Assembly: GCF_022809115.1 (NCBI RefSeq)
Contig: NZ_JALGBH010000001.1
Span: 1,302,001 to 1,366,000 of the forward strand
Direction of reading: 5' to 3'
Length of the DNA: 64,000 nt
Origin: Pedobacter montanisoli
Lineage (GTDB): Bacteria > Bacteroidota > Bacteroidia > Sphingobacteriales > Sphingobacteriaceae
The notes under the pieces are model-generated. The model saw only the letters and a list, made by a program, of their open reading frames with translations, was not told the origin of the DNA and made no database searches. Position numbers and translations under genes: made by a program. This document shows, one piece after another, positions 1 through 10,400 of the stretch (its first letter is position 1; the number at the start of each line of letters is the position of its first letter).

Positions 1-3000
1 GTACCTGAAAGTTCTGTTTTAAGAATATCTTGTACAAGTGGATTGATGAGGTGTTCGCTGTGATGACGTACTATTTTTATTTGTCCATTATCGTTTTGTT
101 TCGCAATAATTGGGATTTGTTTGAGCCGGTGAGAAATTCGTTTGACAAATTGGTTTGTAAGATCGACAAGATTACTTTTACTTCTGTAGTTTTCTATTAA
201 TTCATGTTTAGCTGCGTTATTTGAATTAATAAATTGTTCAAGATGCTTTGAGCTTGCGCCTCTAAATTCATAAATATTTTGGTCATCATCGCCTACTGCA
301 ATCACTCTCATTTCTTCATTTTGTTCCATTAAAGCGCTTATCAATCCAAACTCGTCCTCATCCATATCTTGTGCTTCGTCAATTACCAAAACAGTTTTTG
401 TTATCCGACTTGCTTCAACTTCATTGTTTTTTATTTTTTGAATAGTCTTTTTTACTATTTCACTAGATTTTTCCAAACTGCCAACTTTACCCAACAAATC
501 AAAACAATAAGAGTGGAAGGTTTTTATTTCGATGTAATTCGCAGCATTTCCAATTAATTTAAGCAGCCGCTTTTTAAATTCGGTTGCTGCTGCCCTTGAA
601 AACGTAATCATTAGCAATTGCTCGTGTTTTACGTCTTCCATTAAAAGCAAAGAAGCCAGTTTGTGAACCAAAACTCGTGTTTTTCCACTTCCAGGGCCAG
701 CAGCAATAGCAATGTGCTTGGTCTCATTGTCATTGATGATTTTTAATTGTGTTGGAGAGAGTTCTCCAAAAAGTTGTTTGAATTTTGAAGGTGTGATATT
801 CCGCTTGATTTCGTTTTGTCTACTTCCTTTAAAATACTTGTTGAGGAATGAAGAGTAATTTAATTGAAAATAATCTTCTACAAATTGTAAAGCATTTTTG
901 TAGTCGTCAATCATTTTGGTGGCATACTCGCCCACAATGTGAATTTGCTGGATTTTGCTTTCGTAAAACTGATGAAGTTTTTGATAATCTTCTTTTGTGT
1001 ACTGTTTTTTATTGTTTTGCTCTGTTCGTTCAATGGTTAAACGATTATATACCACTAAGAAGCCGCCTTCAATTTTTATAGCTTCAATTCTTGATAAATA
1101 AAATAAAGTGTCTTCGACATCATCAAGATTGATATCTACTTTAAATAGATTAGAACTTGTATCGTAGGTTTTTTTTAATTCATGAACAGAAAATTCAACC
1201 AATACTTCGTCTCTACTCAAATCGTCTTTCGACGCATTTACATTACTTTTTTCGTAGAGAAATTCAACAATGAATTTTGCTAACGCATGTCGTTTCTGTA
1301 ATTTATCAATTAAGAATTCTTTTGAGTGTAGAGAAGCAGCAGCAATGTGGTTTTTTGATTCTAGGTTTTTTCGTTTAATCCAATTTTTAATCGCCCAAAA
1401 ATTGATAATGGTTTTAATTTTGTTAGTACTGATATCGACCAGTCCTTTTTCTTCTGCTTGTCCATTCAATTCTTTAATATGAAGTACTTTTTCTTGTTCT
1501 TCAAAAATAGGGAGCAAAAAGTTTTCAATTTTACTGAATGCTTCGAGAATATTGAAGGAGCGATTTTTGTTTTCTCCTTTTTTTATGAAAGCAGTTAAAT
1601 CCTTTGCATCTGCTAAAATTTTTTCTTCACGTAAAAGGTTTATAATGTTTATTACTTCTTCTTTAACAATTCCTAAATGGTCGCTAATGTAATCAATTCT
1701 TGATTCTGCACTTTCATCATTTAAATGTTTTCTACTCTTGCTAGAAAAAAGCTTTTTGATAATTCTAATGGCCTTTGCTTTTTTGTTATCGGCAAATTTT
1801 TCCGAAACATTGATCTTATCAATCGCTTCTTGGGCATTTTTTGAAAGAATACTATTGGCAAAAACTCTTGGCATATTCTGCCCCCGCTTCAAATATCCTG
1901 CATCTTCTAGCGCAGCAATGGCTGTTGTTACCCTTGTTTCAATCTCGGCAACATTATCATCCCAACCAGCTATTCTTGCAATTTCCAAAGCAGAATTTGA
2001 AACCTTTGCACGAAATTTTGTTATTTCTTTTATTGCTTTCCAAATCTGCTGAATTTCTTTGATAGATAATTTAGTTTGATTTAAAAGGATAAAGTGTTTG
2101 CTTAAATCTTCTTCGTTAAATAATACAAAGCACTCGGCGGTAATGCTTTCATCTCGTCCTGCTCTGCCAGCTTCCTGAACGTAATTTTCTAGTGAATCGG
2201 AAATTTCAAAGTGAATAACCATTCCCACATCTTTTTTATCAACGCCCATTCCAAAAGCAGATGTTGCTACCATTATTTGAGTATCACCGTTGATAAATGA
2301 GTTTTGATTTTCAGACTTTTCAGCCTTATCCATTTTTCCATGATAAGCTTTTACACTGAAACCGTCTTTGAATAGTCTTTCGGCAAGTAAAAATGCCTTT
2401 CGTGTTCTTGAAACATAAATAATGGTAGGGCAATTTTTTAGCTCAATTAAATCGCGAACTGTCTGATATTTATCTTCTTCGTCTCCTTTTGCATAAACTT
2501 TATACTGGAGATTTGTTCGTGACGCTTTTGAAGTAAACAATTCCAGATTAATGGAAAGTTTTTCTCGAAAATAATCTTGAATGTCTTCAATGACTTTTTG
2601 CTTTGCAGTAGCAGTGAAACAAGAAACAGGAATGCTGTCTTCAAGATTTTTCTTTTCTTGAATTGATTTAATGAAATCCCCGATGTATAAATAATCTACC
2701 CTAAAGTCTTGTCCCCATGAAGAAAAGCAGTGCGCTTCGTCGATAACAAAACGTGAAATTTTTCTTCCCAGAACTAAACGCTCAATAGTTTTTGAGCGCA
2801 ATGATTCTGGTGATATGTAAAGAAGGGAAGCTGAACCATTTTCAACTCTCTCAAAAGATTTTGCTCTTTCAATCGGGTCAAGTAGACCATTAATGGTAAC
2901 CGCATCTGTAATACCAATTTTTTCAAGATTGTCAACTTGGTCTTTCATTAACGATTGCAAGGGTGAGATAACGATGGTCAAAGCTTTTGAATTCTCTCCA

Positions 3001-3914
3001 CTCATTAACGCTGGAACTTGAAACGTAATTGACTTTCCTCCTCCTGTAGGAAAAACGGCAAGAATAGATTTGTTATCAATCGCAGCTTTAACAGCTTTTT
3101 CTTGTAATGGCTCGTCTCCGTATTTTCTATAAGAATCAAAACCAAAAAATCTTTTTAGTCCCTTATTTGCGTCTAAAACTTCGTTGCAATAATTACAGCC
3201 GCTAAGGCAAGGGTTGTTCCGTAAACGAAACATTATCCGTTCAACTTCTGGATAATTTTTTAAAACCCAGGGAGGAGTTATCGAATGTATTTTTTTATGC
3301 TGAATGAAAGAATTGACTAATGATAAACAGTATGCAAGTTCAATTGGATTTTCTGAAGTTTCTTTTTCTAAAGAAACTTGCTCGCAAATTTCATTTTTAA
3401 ATTTTAATCGGATTAGTTTTTCAGTTTCTGTGCTGGAGCTGAAATATCCGATAAAGCGAAAAAAAGCCTGAAACTCTTTTTTGCTATGCAACAATAAGTA
3501 GAGAATTTGCTGAAAGGTATCATCAATTTGTTTGAAAGCAGCGATTTCGTCATTTAACAAATCTCGAGCTTTGATTGAATCATTTAGCGGATTGTTATTG
3601 TCTTCAGATTGTAACTTATCGTCTTTAAGTAATGAGTGATAAGGATTTGTTGGAAAAATAAGAGGCGAAAGAAACAAAGTGTCAATGATGTTAGCTGAGT
3701 TTATTCCTACATCTTGAAGTGCTTGTCTAATGTATTTGATATCATGATTGAAAATATTATGCCCGCAAATAAATTGCGTTCCATTGAGGAACTGTGTAAA
3801 TTCAGCTACTGAGGTTTTGTGAAAAAGAGCTCCATTATCCCTGATACTTCCAATATCAAGAATTTTACCACTTTTGGGCTCAATCTCTGTATCAATAAAT
3901 GCAATTGTTTTCAA
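1..3914 (-). CDS. DEDD exonuclease-RecQ-UvrD fusion helicase (3' end missing)
   Basis: Predicted DNA repair or recombination enzyme, 1304 codons visible, C-terminus beyond the window edge. The start is a TTG at 3914 with an in-frame TGA three codons upstream, so no longer N-terminus is possible. Residues 1-100 carry the DEDDh exonuclease motifs FIDTE, GHNIFNHD (about 50) and HSLLKD (about 91). A Cys cluster CLSGCNYC lies near 235. A RecQ-type helicase follows, with Walker A PTGGGKS (about 295), DEAH (about 390) and the arginine-finger region QEAGRAGRDE. A UvrD/Rep-type core begins near 1075 with AGPGSGKT, then VIDEAQD (about 1180) and GDDDQNIYEFRGA. All motifs lie in one frame, so this is one fused gene and not three neighbours. 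Large RecQ-family proteins of this kind are known in Bacteroidetes. The substrate cannot be told from sequence. Confidence 0.9.
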   Translation of the reverse strand, partial: MKTIAFIDTEIEPKSGKILDIGSIRDNGALFHKTSVAEFTQFLNGTQFICGHNIFNHDIKYIRQALQDVGINSANIIDTLFLSPLIFPTNPYHSLLKDDKLQSEDNNNPLNDSIKARDLLNDEIAAFKQIDDTFQQILYLLLHSKKEFQAFFRFIGYFSSSTETEKLIRLKFKNEICEQVSLEKETSENPIELAYCLSLVNSFIQHKKIHSITPPWVLKNYPEVERIMFRLRNNPCLSGCNYCNEVLDANKGLKRFFGFDSYRKYGDEPLQEKAVKAAIDNKSILAVFPTGGGKSITFQVPALMSGENSKALTIVISPLQSLMKDQVDNLEKIGITDAVTINGLLDPIERAKSFERVENGSASLLYISPESLRSKTIERLVLGRKISRFVIDEAHCFSSWGQDFRVDYLYIGDFIKSIQEKKNLEDSIPVSCFTATAKQKVIEDIQDYFREKLSINLELFTSKASRTNLQYKVYAKGDEEDKYQTVRDLIELKNCPTIIYVSRTRKAFLLAERLFKDGFSVKAYHGKMDKAEKSENQNSFINGDTQIMVATSAFGMGVDKKDVGMVIHFEISDSLENYVQEAGRAGRDESITAECFVLFNEEDLSKHFILLNQTKLSIKEIQQIWKAIKEITKFRAKVSNSALEIARIAGWDDNVAEIETRVTTAIAALEDAGYLKRGQNMPRVFANSILSKNAQEAIDKINVSEKFADNKKAKAIRIIKKLFSSKSRKHLNDESAESRIDYISDHLGIVKEEVINIINLLREEKILADAKDLTAFIKKGENKNRSFNILEAFSKIENFLLPIFEEQEKVLHIKELNGQAEEKGLVDISTNKIKTIINFWAIKNWIKRKNLESKNHIAAASLHSKEFLIDKLQKRHALAKFIVEFLYEKSNVNASKDDLSRDEVLVEFSVHELKKTYDTSSNLFKVDINLDDVEDTLFYLSRIEAIKIEGGFLVVYNRLTIERTEQNNKKQYTKEDYQKLHQFYESKIQQIHIVGEYATKMIDDYKNALQFVEDYFQLNYSSFLNKYFKGSRQNEIKRNITPSKFKQLFGELSPTQLKIINDNETKHIAIAAGPGSGKTRVLVHKLASLLLMEDVKHEQLLMITFSRAAATEFKKRLLKLIGNAANYIEIKTFHSYCFDLLGKVGSLEKSSEIVKKTIQKIKNNEVEASRITKTVLVIDEAQDMDEDEFGLISALMEQNEEMRVIAVGDDDQNIYEFRGASSKHLEQFINSNNAAKHELIENYRSKSNLVDLTNQFVKRISHRLKQIPIIAKQNDNGQIKIVRHHSEHLINPLVQDILKTELSG

Positions 3915-4203
3915 GCGAATTCAGAAAATATGATTGATAAATATACTTTTTTTTTATATCGCTACAACATTCAAGTTTTAGTAGAAAGAACTTTGTTATA
4001 TATAGCTCTGGTATTTGGTTATTCTTTGTTTAGATATTTACTTTTAGCAATGTCCTGCTAGATTGACATGAAGTTGAATTTTTAACAGCAGTAAAGCCTG
4101 GCTTGGGCAGTTAATGTTGCTTTTCAAAAAAGAACTTTATAAAATGTATTATCGGTAGTTTCAGGACCACAACTAAGTTTTTACAACATTAAAACACTTA
4201 ACT
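3915..4203. other. Divergent intergenic region, no gene seen
   Basis: AT-rich spacer between the leftward helicase gene and the rightward lpdA. An 80-codon frame overlapping 3819-4061 covers the helicase start and has no recognisable features, so I do not call it. The helicase promoter is not obvious. The lpdA promoter and an inverted repeat lie just to the right. Confidence 0.5.
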
Positions 4204-4218
4204 TTTGGTGTTTAAGTG
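4195..4218. promoter_or_regulatory. Inverted repeat overlapping the lpdA promoter
   Basis: Perfect 7-bp arms CACTTAA (4195-4201) and TTAAGTG (4212-4218) flank a 10-bp spacer that contains the -33 TTTG. A dimeric regulator bound here would cover the -33 element, so a repressor operator is a reasonable guess. No regulator is identified. Confidence 0.4.
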
Positions 4219-4234
4219 CTAAAACGTACATTTG
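4204..4234 (+). promoter_or_regulatory. Bacteroidetes-type promoter of lpdA
   Basis: TTTG at 4204-4207, 19 bp, then TACATTTG at 4227-4234. This matches the Bacteroidetes -33/-7 consensus (TTTG and TAnnTTTG) with correct spacing. The lpdA ATG follows 23 bp downstream. Confidence 0.75.
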
Positions 4235-4257
4235 CCTTAATAAAAAAATAAAATCTT

Positions 4258-5664
4258 ATGCAATACGATGTAGTTGTTATAGGCTCGGGCCCGGGCGGTT
4301 ATGTAGGTGCCATCCGTTGTGCACAATTGGGTTTAAAAACAGCAATAGTTGAAAAATATAAAACCTATGGAGGTACCTGCTTAAATGTAGGATGTATTCC
4401 TTCAAAAGCATTATTAGATTCTTCAGAGCATTACCATAATGCAGCACATACTTTTACTACACATGGTATCAACTTAAAAGACTTAAAAGTTGATATGAAG
4501 CAGATGATTGCCCGTAAAGATGATGTAGTGGCGCAAAATACTGCAGGTATTACTTATCTGTTTAAAAAGAACAAAATCGATGCGTTTGAAGGTGTAGGCT
4601 CTTTCGAAGATAAAAACACGATCGTAGTAACCAAGGCTGACGGAACTACAGAGAAAATAACAGCTAAAAACGTAATTATTGCAACGGGTTCTAAACCTAC
4701 AGCATTGCCATTTTTACCAGTAGATAAAAAACGGATCATTACTTCAACAGAAGCCTTAAATTTAAAAGAGGTGCCTAAAACAATGATTGTAATTGGTGGT
4801 GGAGTAATTGGTTTAGAATTAGGTTCTGTATATGCCCGTTTAGGAACAAAAGTTACTGTGGTTGAATTTGCGGGATCAATTATCAGCACCATGGATGGTG
4901 GTTTAGGCAAAGAATTGCAAAGGGTGCTTAAGAAAACCTTAGGAATGGAATTCTTATTGAACCATAAAGTAACCGGAGCTGCTGCTAAAGGTAAAACAGT
5001 AACCGTAACTGCTGATAACGCTAAGGGTGAACCTGTTAAATTAGAAGCAGATTATTGCATTGTAGCTGTAGGCAGAACGGCATATACTGAAGGATTAGGT
5101 TTAGAAAAAATTGGTGTTGCGCTTGATGAAAGAGGTAAAAAAGTACCGGTAAATGATCATCTTGAAACTACTGTACCAGGTGTTTACGCTATTGGTGATG
5201 TGGTTAAGGGTGCTATGTTAGCGCATAAAGCTGAAGAAGAAGGTGTTTATGTGGCTGAGCGTATAGCCGGACAAAAGCCACATATCAATTATAACTTAAT
5301 TCCCGGTGTAGTTTATACTTGGCCAGAAGTTGCTTCTGTTGGTCAAACAGAAGAGCAATTGAAAACAGCTGGTGTTAAATATAAAGTAGGCTCTTTCCCT
5401 TTCAAAGCCAGCGGACGTGCAAAAGCAAGTATGGATACAGATGGTTTTGTTAAAGTATTGGCTGATGAGCAAACAGACGAAATTTTAGGTGTACATATGA
5501 TTGGCCCACGTGCCGCCGATATGATTGCTGAAGCAGTTGTAGCCATGGAGTTCAGAGCTGCAGCAGAAGATGTTGCAAGAATATGCCATGCGCACCCAAC
5601 TTTTACAGAGGCGATGAAAGAAGCCGCTTTGGCAGCTACTGCAAACAGGGCAATACACATTTAA
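4258..5664 (+). CDS. lpdA: Dihydrolipoyl dehydrogenase
   Basis: E3 flavoenzyme that reoxidises dihydrolipoamide with NAD+ in the 2-oxoacid dehydrogenase complexes and the glycine cleavage system. The 468-aa length is normal. The N-terminal FAD site is GSGPGGY (about 9-15), and the redox-active disulfide is Cys41/Cys46 in GGTCLNVGCIPSK. A central NAD-binding GGGVIGLELG follows. The C-terminal dimerisation domain carries the active-site base in HAHPTF (about 446). The gene stands alone, not next to E1/E2 genes, so it may serve several complexes. It has its own promoter and is followed by a terminator. Confidence 0.96.
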   Translation: MQYDVVVIGSGPGGYVGAIRCAQLGLKTAIVEKYKTYGGTCLNVGCIPSKALLDSSEHYHNAAHTFTTHGINLKDLKVDMKQMIARKDDVVAQNTAGITYLFKKNKIDAFEGVGSFEDKNTIVVTKADGTTEKITAKNVIIATGSKPTALPFLPVDKKRIITSTEALNLKEVPKTMIVIGGGVIGLELGSVYARLGTKVTVVEFAGSIISTMDGGLGKELQRVLKKTLGMEFLLNHKVTGAAAKGKTVTVTADNAKGEPVKLEADYCIVAVGRTAYTEGLGLEKIGVALDERGKKVPVNDHLETTVPGVYAIGDVVKGAMLAHKAEEEGVYVAERIAGQKPHINYNLIPGVVYTWPEVASVGQTEEQLKTAGVKYKVGSFPFKASGRAKASMDTDGFVKVLADEQTDEILGVHMIGPRAADMIAEAVVAMEFRAAAEDVARICHAHPTFTEAMKEAALAATANRAIHI

Positions 5665-5686
5665 TTTGATCAATTGATTATAAATT

Positions 5687-5717
5687 AAATCCCCTGAGCA
5701 TAGCTTGGGGGATTTTT
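5687..5717 (+). terminator. Rho-independent terminator after lpdA
   Basis: Stem AAATCCCC (5687-5694) pairs with GGGGATTT (5708-5715), followed by Ts. The longest frame of the next gene would begin inside this hairpin, which argues for an internal start there. Confidence 0.75.
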
Positions 5718-5785
5718 ATTTACAAGGAATTAACCCGATTATCGGCTTGGTTATTGCGGTTGACTTATGCTTAAATATTACTTTA

Positions 5786-6976
5786 ATGTCGCAGAAAATG
5801 AATGAAACCGTACCGCAAAATGCTGAAATAAATCATCCTTATGGGAAGAAAAGAACCAGATTGGCGGTTTCTTTATTTTATTACGGGCAGGGTGTTTGTT
5901 TTGCAAGCTGGGCCAGCCGTATAGCTGATATTAAATCGAACTTACATTTATCTGATGCGCTTTTAGGAAGTATTTTACTGGCCTTACCTTTAGGTCAATT
6001 AATTACCATGCCCTTATCGGGCAAGCTTACGGCAACCTATGGTAGTAAAAAAATACTCACGTTTGCAACTCCGTTTTATGCTTTGGCCCTTGTATCCATT
6101 GCTTTTGTAAATGCAGGCTGGCAATTGCCTGTAGCCTTATTGTTTTTTGGCATATCGGGTAACTTGTGTAATATCTCATTAAATACACAGGCAGTGGCGG
6201 CCGAAAATTTTTATGGTAAACCTATCATGTCTTCTTTTCACGGTTCATGGAGCTTAGGCATGTTTAGCGGAGCTTTGATTGGCTTACTGATGATGAATTT
6301 ACAAGCCGGCTTATTTACACATTTTGCGGTAGTAGCTGCATTAACATGGCTGCATATCAGCATTAACCATAAATTTTTAGTAAAAGGAAGCAAACCTACC
6401 GCTGAGAAGAAAACCAAAATATTTGTGAAACCTCCTTCGGTACTGGTACAGCTGGGAATTATTGCATTTTGTAGTATGGCTACAGAAGGAGCCATGATGG
6501 ATTGGAGTGGCGTTTATTTTAAAGAAATTGTTCAGGCTCCTGCCCGTTGGGTAATTCTAGGCTATGCTTCTTATGCGGCTACCATGACTTTTGGTCGTTT
6601 TCTGGGAGACAGGGCCATTGCTAATTATGGACGAAAACGCATGTTGCAGGTTAGTGGTATTATTATTTCTGTAGGCATGGCTATATCCGTTGCTTTTCCT
6701 TATCTCATTTCGGCAACTATAGGTTTTATGTTGGTAGGTATCGGGGTTTCGGTAATTATACCGATGATTTATAGCATTGCAGGCAACCACCAGAAAGTAC
6801 CTTCGAGTGTGGCCATTGCTATGGTATCCAGTATAGCCTATTTTGGCTTTTTAATGGGGCCGCCACTTATTGGTTATATTTCAGAGCTGTCGAGCTTAAA
6901 GTATTCTTATGCTTTGATAGGTTGTTTTGGCATCTTAATTACGGCTATGGTATCTAAACTGAGTGCGATTAGGTAA
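5786..6976 (+). CDS. MFS transporter
   Basis: Inner-membrane secondary transporter of the major facilitator superfamily. About 12 hydrophobic segments are visible, with a loop rich in basic residues between the two halves (GSKPTAEKKTK). The general architecture resembles YbjJ/FucP-like members, but the substrate is unknown. The open frame extends back to 5705, but that start lies in the preceding terminator. ATG 5786 gives 396 aa, close to YbjJ-type lengths, and ATG 5798 is an alternative. The gene is convergent with the RND operon, separated by repeats and a bidirectional terminator. Confidence 0.85.
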   Translation: MSQKMNETVPQNAEINHPYGKKRTRLAVSLFYYGQGVCFASWASRIADIKSNLHLSDALLGSILLALPLGQLITMPLSGKLTATYGSKKILTFATPFYALALVSIAFVNAGWQLPVALLFFGISGNLCNISLNTQAVAAENFYGKPIMSSFHGSWSLGMFSGALIGLLMMNLQAGLFTHFAVVAALTWLHISINHKFLVKGSKPTAEKKTKIFVKPPSVLVQLGIIAFCSMATEGAMMDWSGVYFKEIVQAPARWVILGYASYAATMTFGRFLGDRAIANYGRKRMLQVSGIIISVGMAISVAFPYLISATIGFMLVGIGVSVIIPMIYSIAGNHQKVPSSVAIAMVSSIAYFGFLMGPPLIGYISELSSLKYSYALIGCFGILITAMVSKLSAIR

Positions 6977-6987
6977 AAAAGCTATTT

Positions 6988-7080
6988 CGTTATGCTGAAC
7001 TTCCTGAAGTGTTGGGGAAAGCTATTTCGAGCATCTTTATCCATTGGCCATATAGATCCTGAAACAAGTTCAGGACGACG
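6988..7080. repeat. REP-like hairpin repeat, copy 1
   Basis: Left arm begins CGTTATGCTGAAC and right arm ends with TCCTGAA-acaag-TTCAGGA (7056-7074) and ACGACG. The arms are mutual inverted repeats around a centre containing GCATCTTTATCCAT. It carries a short insertion compared with copy 3. Confidence 0.75.
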
Positions 7081-7168
7081 AAGAAGCAGGGATGACGCTA
7101 TACTGAATTAATATAATGCGTCATGCTAACCACGAAGATAGCCATAAGGTCATAAATAAAAAATAAAC

Positions 7169-7261
7169 CGTTATACTGAACTTTCCGATTGGCTTCGAGG
7201 CAAAAACTATTTCAACATATTACTTGAAGAATATAGACTCTGAAATAAATCCAGAGTGACG
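7169..7261. repeat. REP-like hairpin repeat, copy 2
   Basis: Begins CGTTATACTGAAC and ends in a hairpin ACTCTG...CAGAGT followed by GACG. It has diverged from copies 1 and 3, but the hairpin arms changed together, which suggests selection on or conversion of the fold. Confidence 0.7.
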
Positions 7262-7322
7262 TTAAAAGAAAGCCCGTTATGCTGACTACGATTAGCTACG
7301 AGGTCATAAATAAAAATAAACC

Positions 7323-7391
7323 CGTCATGCTGAATTTATTTCGGCATCTTTATCTATAGGGATATAGATCCTGAAACGAGTTCAGGATGGC
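7323..7391. repeat. REP-like hairpin repeat, copy 3
   Basis: The most compact copy: left arm CGTCATGCTGAATTTATTTC, right arm from AGATCCTGAAAC (7366) to 7391. The spacers before copies 2 and 3 share the run AGGTCATAAATAAAAA (7148 and 7301), so the array is a compound repeat of hairpin plus spacer. Confidence 0.75.
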
Positions 7392-7400
7392 AATAAAAAT

Positions 7401-7432
7401 AAAAAGGGGATCCTGTAACAGGTCCCCTTTTT
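7401..7432. terminator. Bidirectional terminator between MFS gene and RND operon
   Basis: Perfect 10-bp stem AAAAAGGGGA (7401-7410) and TCCCCTTTTT (7423-7432). The A- and T-runs on the two sides let it work for both converging transcripts. Confidence 0.85.
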
Positions 7433-7452
7433 GGATTTATTTGTATGTGAAA

Positions 7453-10400
7453 TTAATGTTCCCACTCATTTACATCTTTATGGTCATAAGGCTCAACCAT
7501 CAATTCTTCAATAGTTTTCCCTTTCTTATCGAAACCGAACTTGTGTAACAGGTTATCAAAAATCTGATACATCACCGGTACAACCACCAGAGTTAAGAAG
7601 AGCGAACTCGTTAAACCTCCAATAATTACCCAGGCCAAACCATTTTTCCAGTCGGCACCTGCACCACTTGCTAATGCAATAGGCAACATACCGATAACCA
7701 TGGCAATGGTGGTCATTAAGATGGGACGTAAACGAGCATGATTGGCTAAAATCAAGGCTTCGTGAGTAGATTTGCCTTGCGCTTTCATGTGGTTGGTAAA
7801 GTCAACCAGAATAATCGCGTTCTTGGCTACCAGACCCATTAGCATGATGAAACCTAAGATAGTAAAGATACCTAAAGCATTATTGGTTAATGCCAGCGCT
7901 AGTAAAGCTCCAATTAAAGCCAGTGGTAAAGAGAACATTACCACAAAAGGATAAACAAAACTATCATATAGTGCCACCATAATAAGGTAAACCAAGATAA
8001 TTGCGGCTAATAAGGCAATACCTAAAGTACCGAAACCTTCACTTTGGTTTTCCTGATCACCAGACCAGAAGAAGCTAATGCCAGCAGGTTTTTGCATTTT
8101 ATCTAGTTCTTTTTGGAAATCTGCAACCACCGAACCTGTAGGTCTGCCTACGGTTTGCGATTGTACAGTAACCGAAGTCGATTTATTTAAACGCTCCAGT
8201 AAACTTGGTCCAGAACCTTCTTTAATATCAGCAAATTGTGAAAGTTTGATCTGTTGGCCAGCAGAATTTACGAATATCAGATTACGAACATCATCAATGT
8301 CCTTACGGTCAAAATCCTGATATTGAATATTGATATCGTACTCGTACTCACCCTGACGGAATTTACCATCTGTGTTACCTGCAAAAGCAGTTTGCATAGT
8401 GGTACCTACAGTAGATAAGTTTAATCCTAAGGCTGCCATTTTATCACGGTCCACCTTAACGTTGATCTCTGGCGTTCCTTTCTCTACTGAAAGTTTAGTT
8501 TGTGTAGCTCCGGGAATTTTCGCCAATACTTTCTCTGCTTTTTGAGCAAATGCTAAAACTGTGTCTAACTCTGAACCCATTACAACCAACTGAATAGGCG
8601 CATTATCTGCTGTACCTAAAATACCGATAGGAACCGTTTTAATTTTAGCACCCACCAATACTTTTTGTAAATCACGAGTATAGGTAGTAGAGATGATATC
8701 AGAGGATACATTGTTGCGCTCTGGTTTATCTACCAATTTCACGTTAATCTCAGATTTATAAGCGGTAGCTGTAGTACCACCCATGCCTTCACTCGATTGT
8801 CCAACGGTAGTGATCATCTGAACAACCTCTTTTTTAGTGCTTAAATAGTTTTCAGCTTTTTGGGTATAGAGGTTAGTTTGCTCTAAAGAAGCATCTTTAG
8901 GCAACTCTATTTGCAGTAAGAACTCACCTTTATCAGATTTAGGGAAAAACTCAAAACCAATGTAGCCCGCTCCCAGTAAACCACAAGAAGAAAGGAATAA
9001 TACCACCATGGTAATTAATGTGATGGCTTTGTGTTTAAGAGTCCATTCTAACACTCTGGTTACCCACTGCGTAAATCTATGTAATTGTTTTTCGAACCAG
9101 AGAATGAACTTACCAAAGAAGCTTTTACCTTCAATACGTTCTAATTTACCAAAACGAGAGAAAATTAGCGGTACAATGGTAAACGACGCAACCAAAGATA
9201 ATAAGGTAGAAATAATTACCACCACACAGAATTGGCGTAAGATGTTGGCCACCATACCGGTACTTACCGCAATAGGGAAGAACACCACCACAATTACGAA
9301 AGTGATGGAAACTACGGTGAAACCAATTTCGCGAGTAGCATCTGTTGCTGCACGTACTTTGTTTTTGCCCATCTCCATGTGACGCTGGATGTTCTCCAGA
9401 ACTACGATTGCATCATCCACTAGAATACCTACTACCAGAGATAAACCCAGTAAAGACATCAGGTTTAAGGTATAGCCAAATAGTGAGATACCAATAAACG
9501 TAGCGATTAACGACGCAGGAATAGAAATCATTACAATTACTGCGTTACGCAAGCTATGTAAGAAGAAAAGCATTACCACAGCTACCAATACAACCGCCAG
9601 CATTAAATCGTGGATTACTGCATCGGCAGATTGCAGGGTATAAACCGAACTGTCATTTACAATCTTGATATCTAAATTGATGTCTTTGTAATCATTTTTA
9701 AGCTTTTCAATGATCGCTTTAGTGCCTTCACTTACGGTTACCGCATTAGCATCGCTCTGCTTAATAATTTGTAGAGCAATGGAGTTGGCTCTGTTGATAC
9801 GAGCAATTTTTTCAGTTTCTTTTTGTGTATCCTGAACATCGGCAATATCTCTCAAACGCACTTGTGCACCATCTTTGCTGGTACTTACTACCAAGTTGCG
9901 CATTTCTTCTACGTTGGCGTATTTACCTGATAAACGCACCAAAATGTCTTGGGCTTTAGTTTTTACGCTACCTGTAGGGAAATCTAAGTTGGAAGCTAAA
10001 ATGGCCTGTTGTACCGCAGGTACAGATAAACCATATCCTTGCATGGCTTTTGCATCTAAAGCTACTTTAATTTCACGTTCAGAACCACCAATTAAGTTTA
10101 CCTGTGCTACACCCGATACACGAGAAATGATAGGTGCAATACGCTTATCCATCAAGTCGTAGAACGAAATATCGTCCATTTTGGCGGATGCAGACATGGT
10201 AATCACAGGGAAATCGTCTAAAGAGAATTTACTCAACGAAGGCTGTTTCACGTCATCTGGCAAGGTGGCCAAAATAGCATTTACTTTTCTTTGTGCATCA
10301 TTTAAGGCAATATCTATTTGTGCGTTTTCGTTAAGGGTAATAATTACCACCGATAGGCCTTCATAAGAGTTTGCGTTAATTTTCTTGATGTTTTCCATCG

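Noticed and set aside
848..2062. Several plus-strand frames of 70-104 codons
   Set aside because: They lie opposite the continuous minus-strand helicase gene and have no domain, signal or start context.
3819..4061. 80-codon plus-strand frame across the helicase start
   Set aside because: Overlaps the helicase N-terminus and AT-rich spacer; composition is not protein-like.
4081..4130. AAGCC/GGCTT stem resembling a tRNA fragment
   Set aside because: No T arm or anticodon arm can be drawn.
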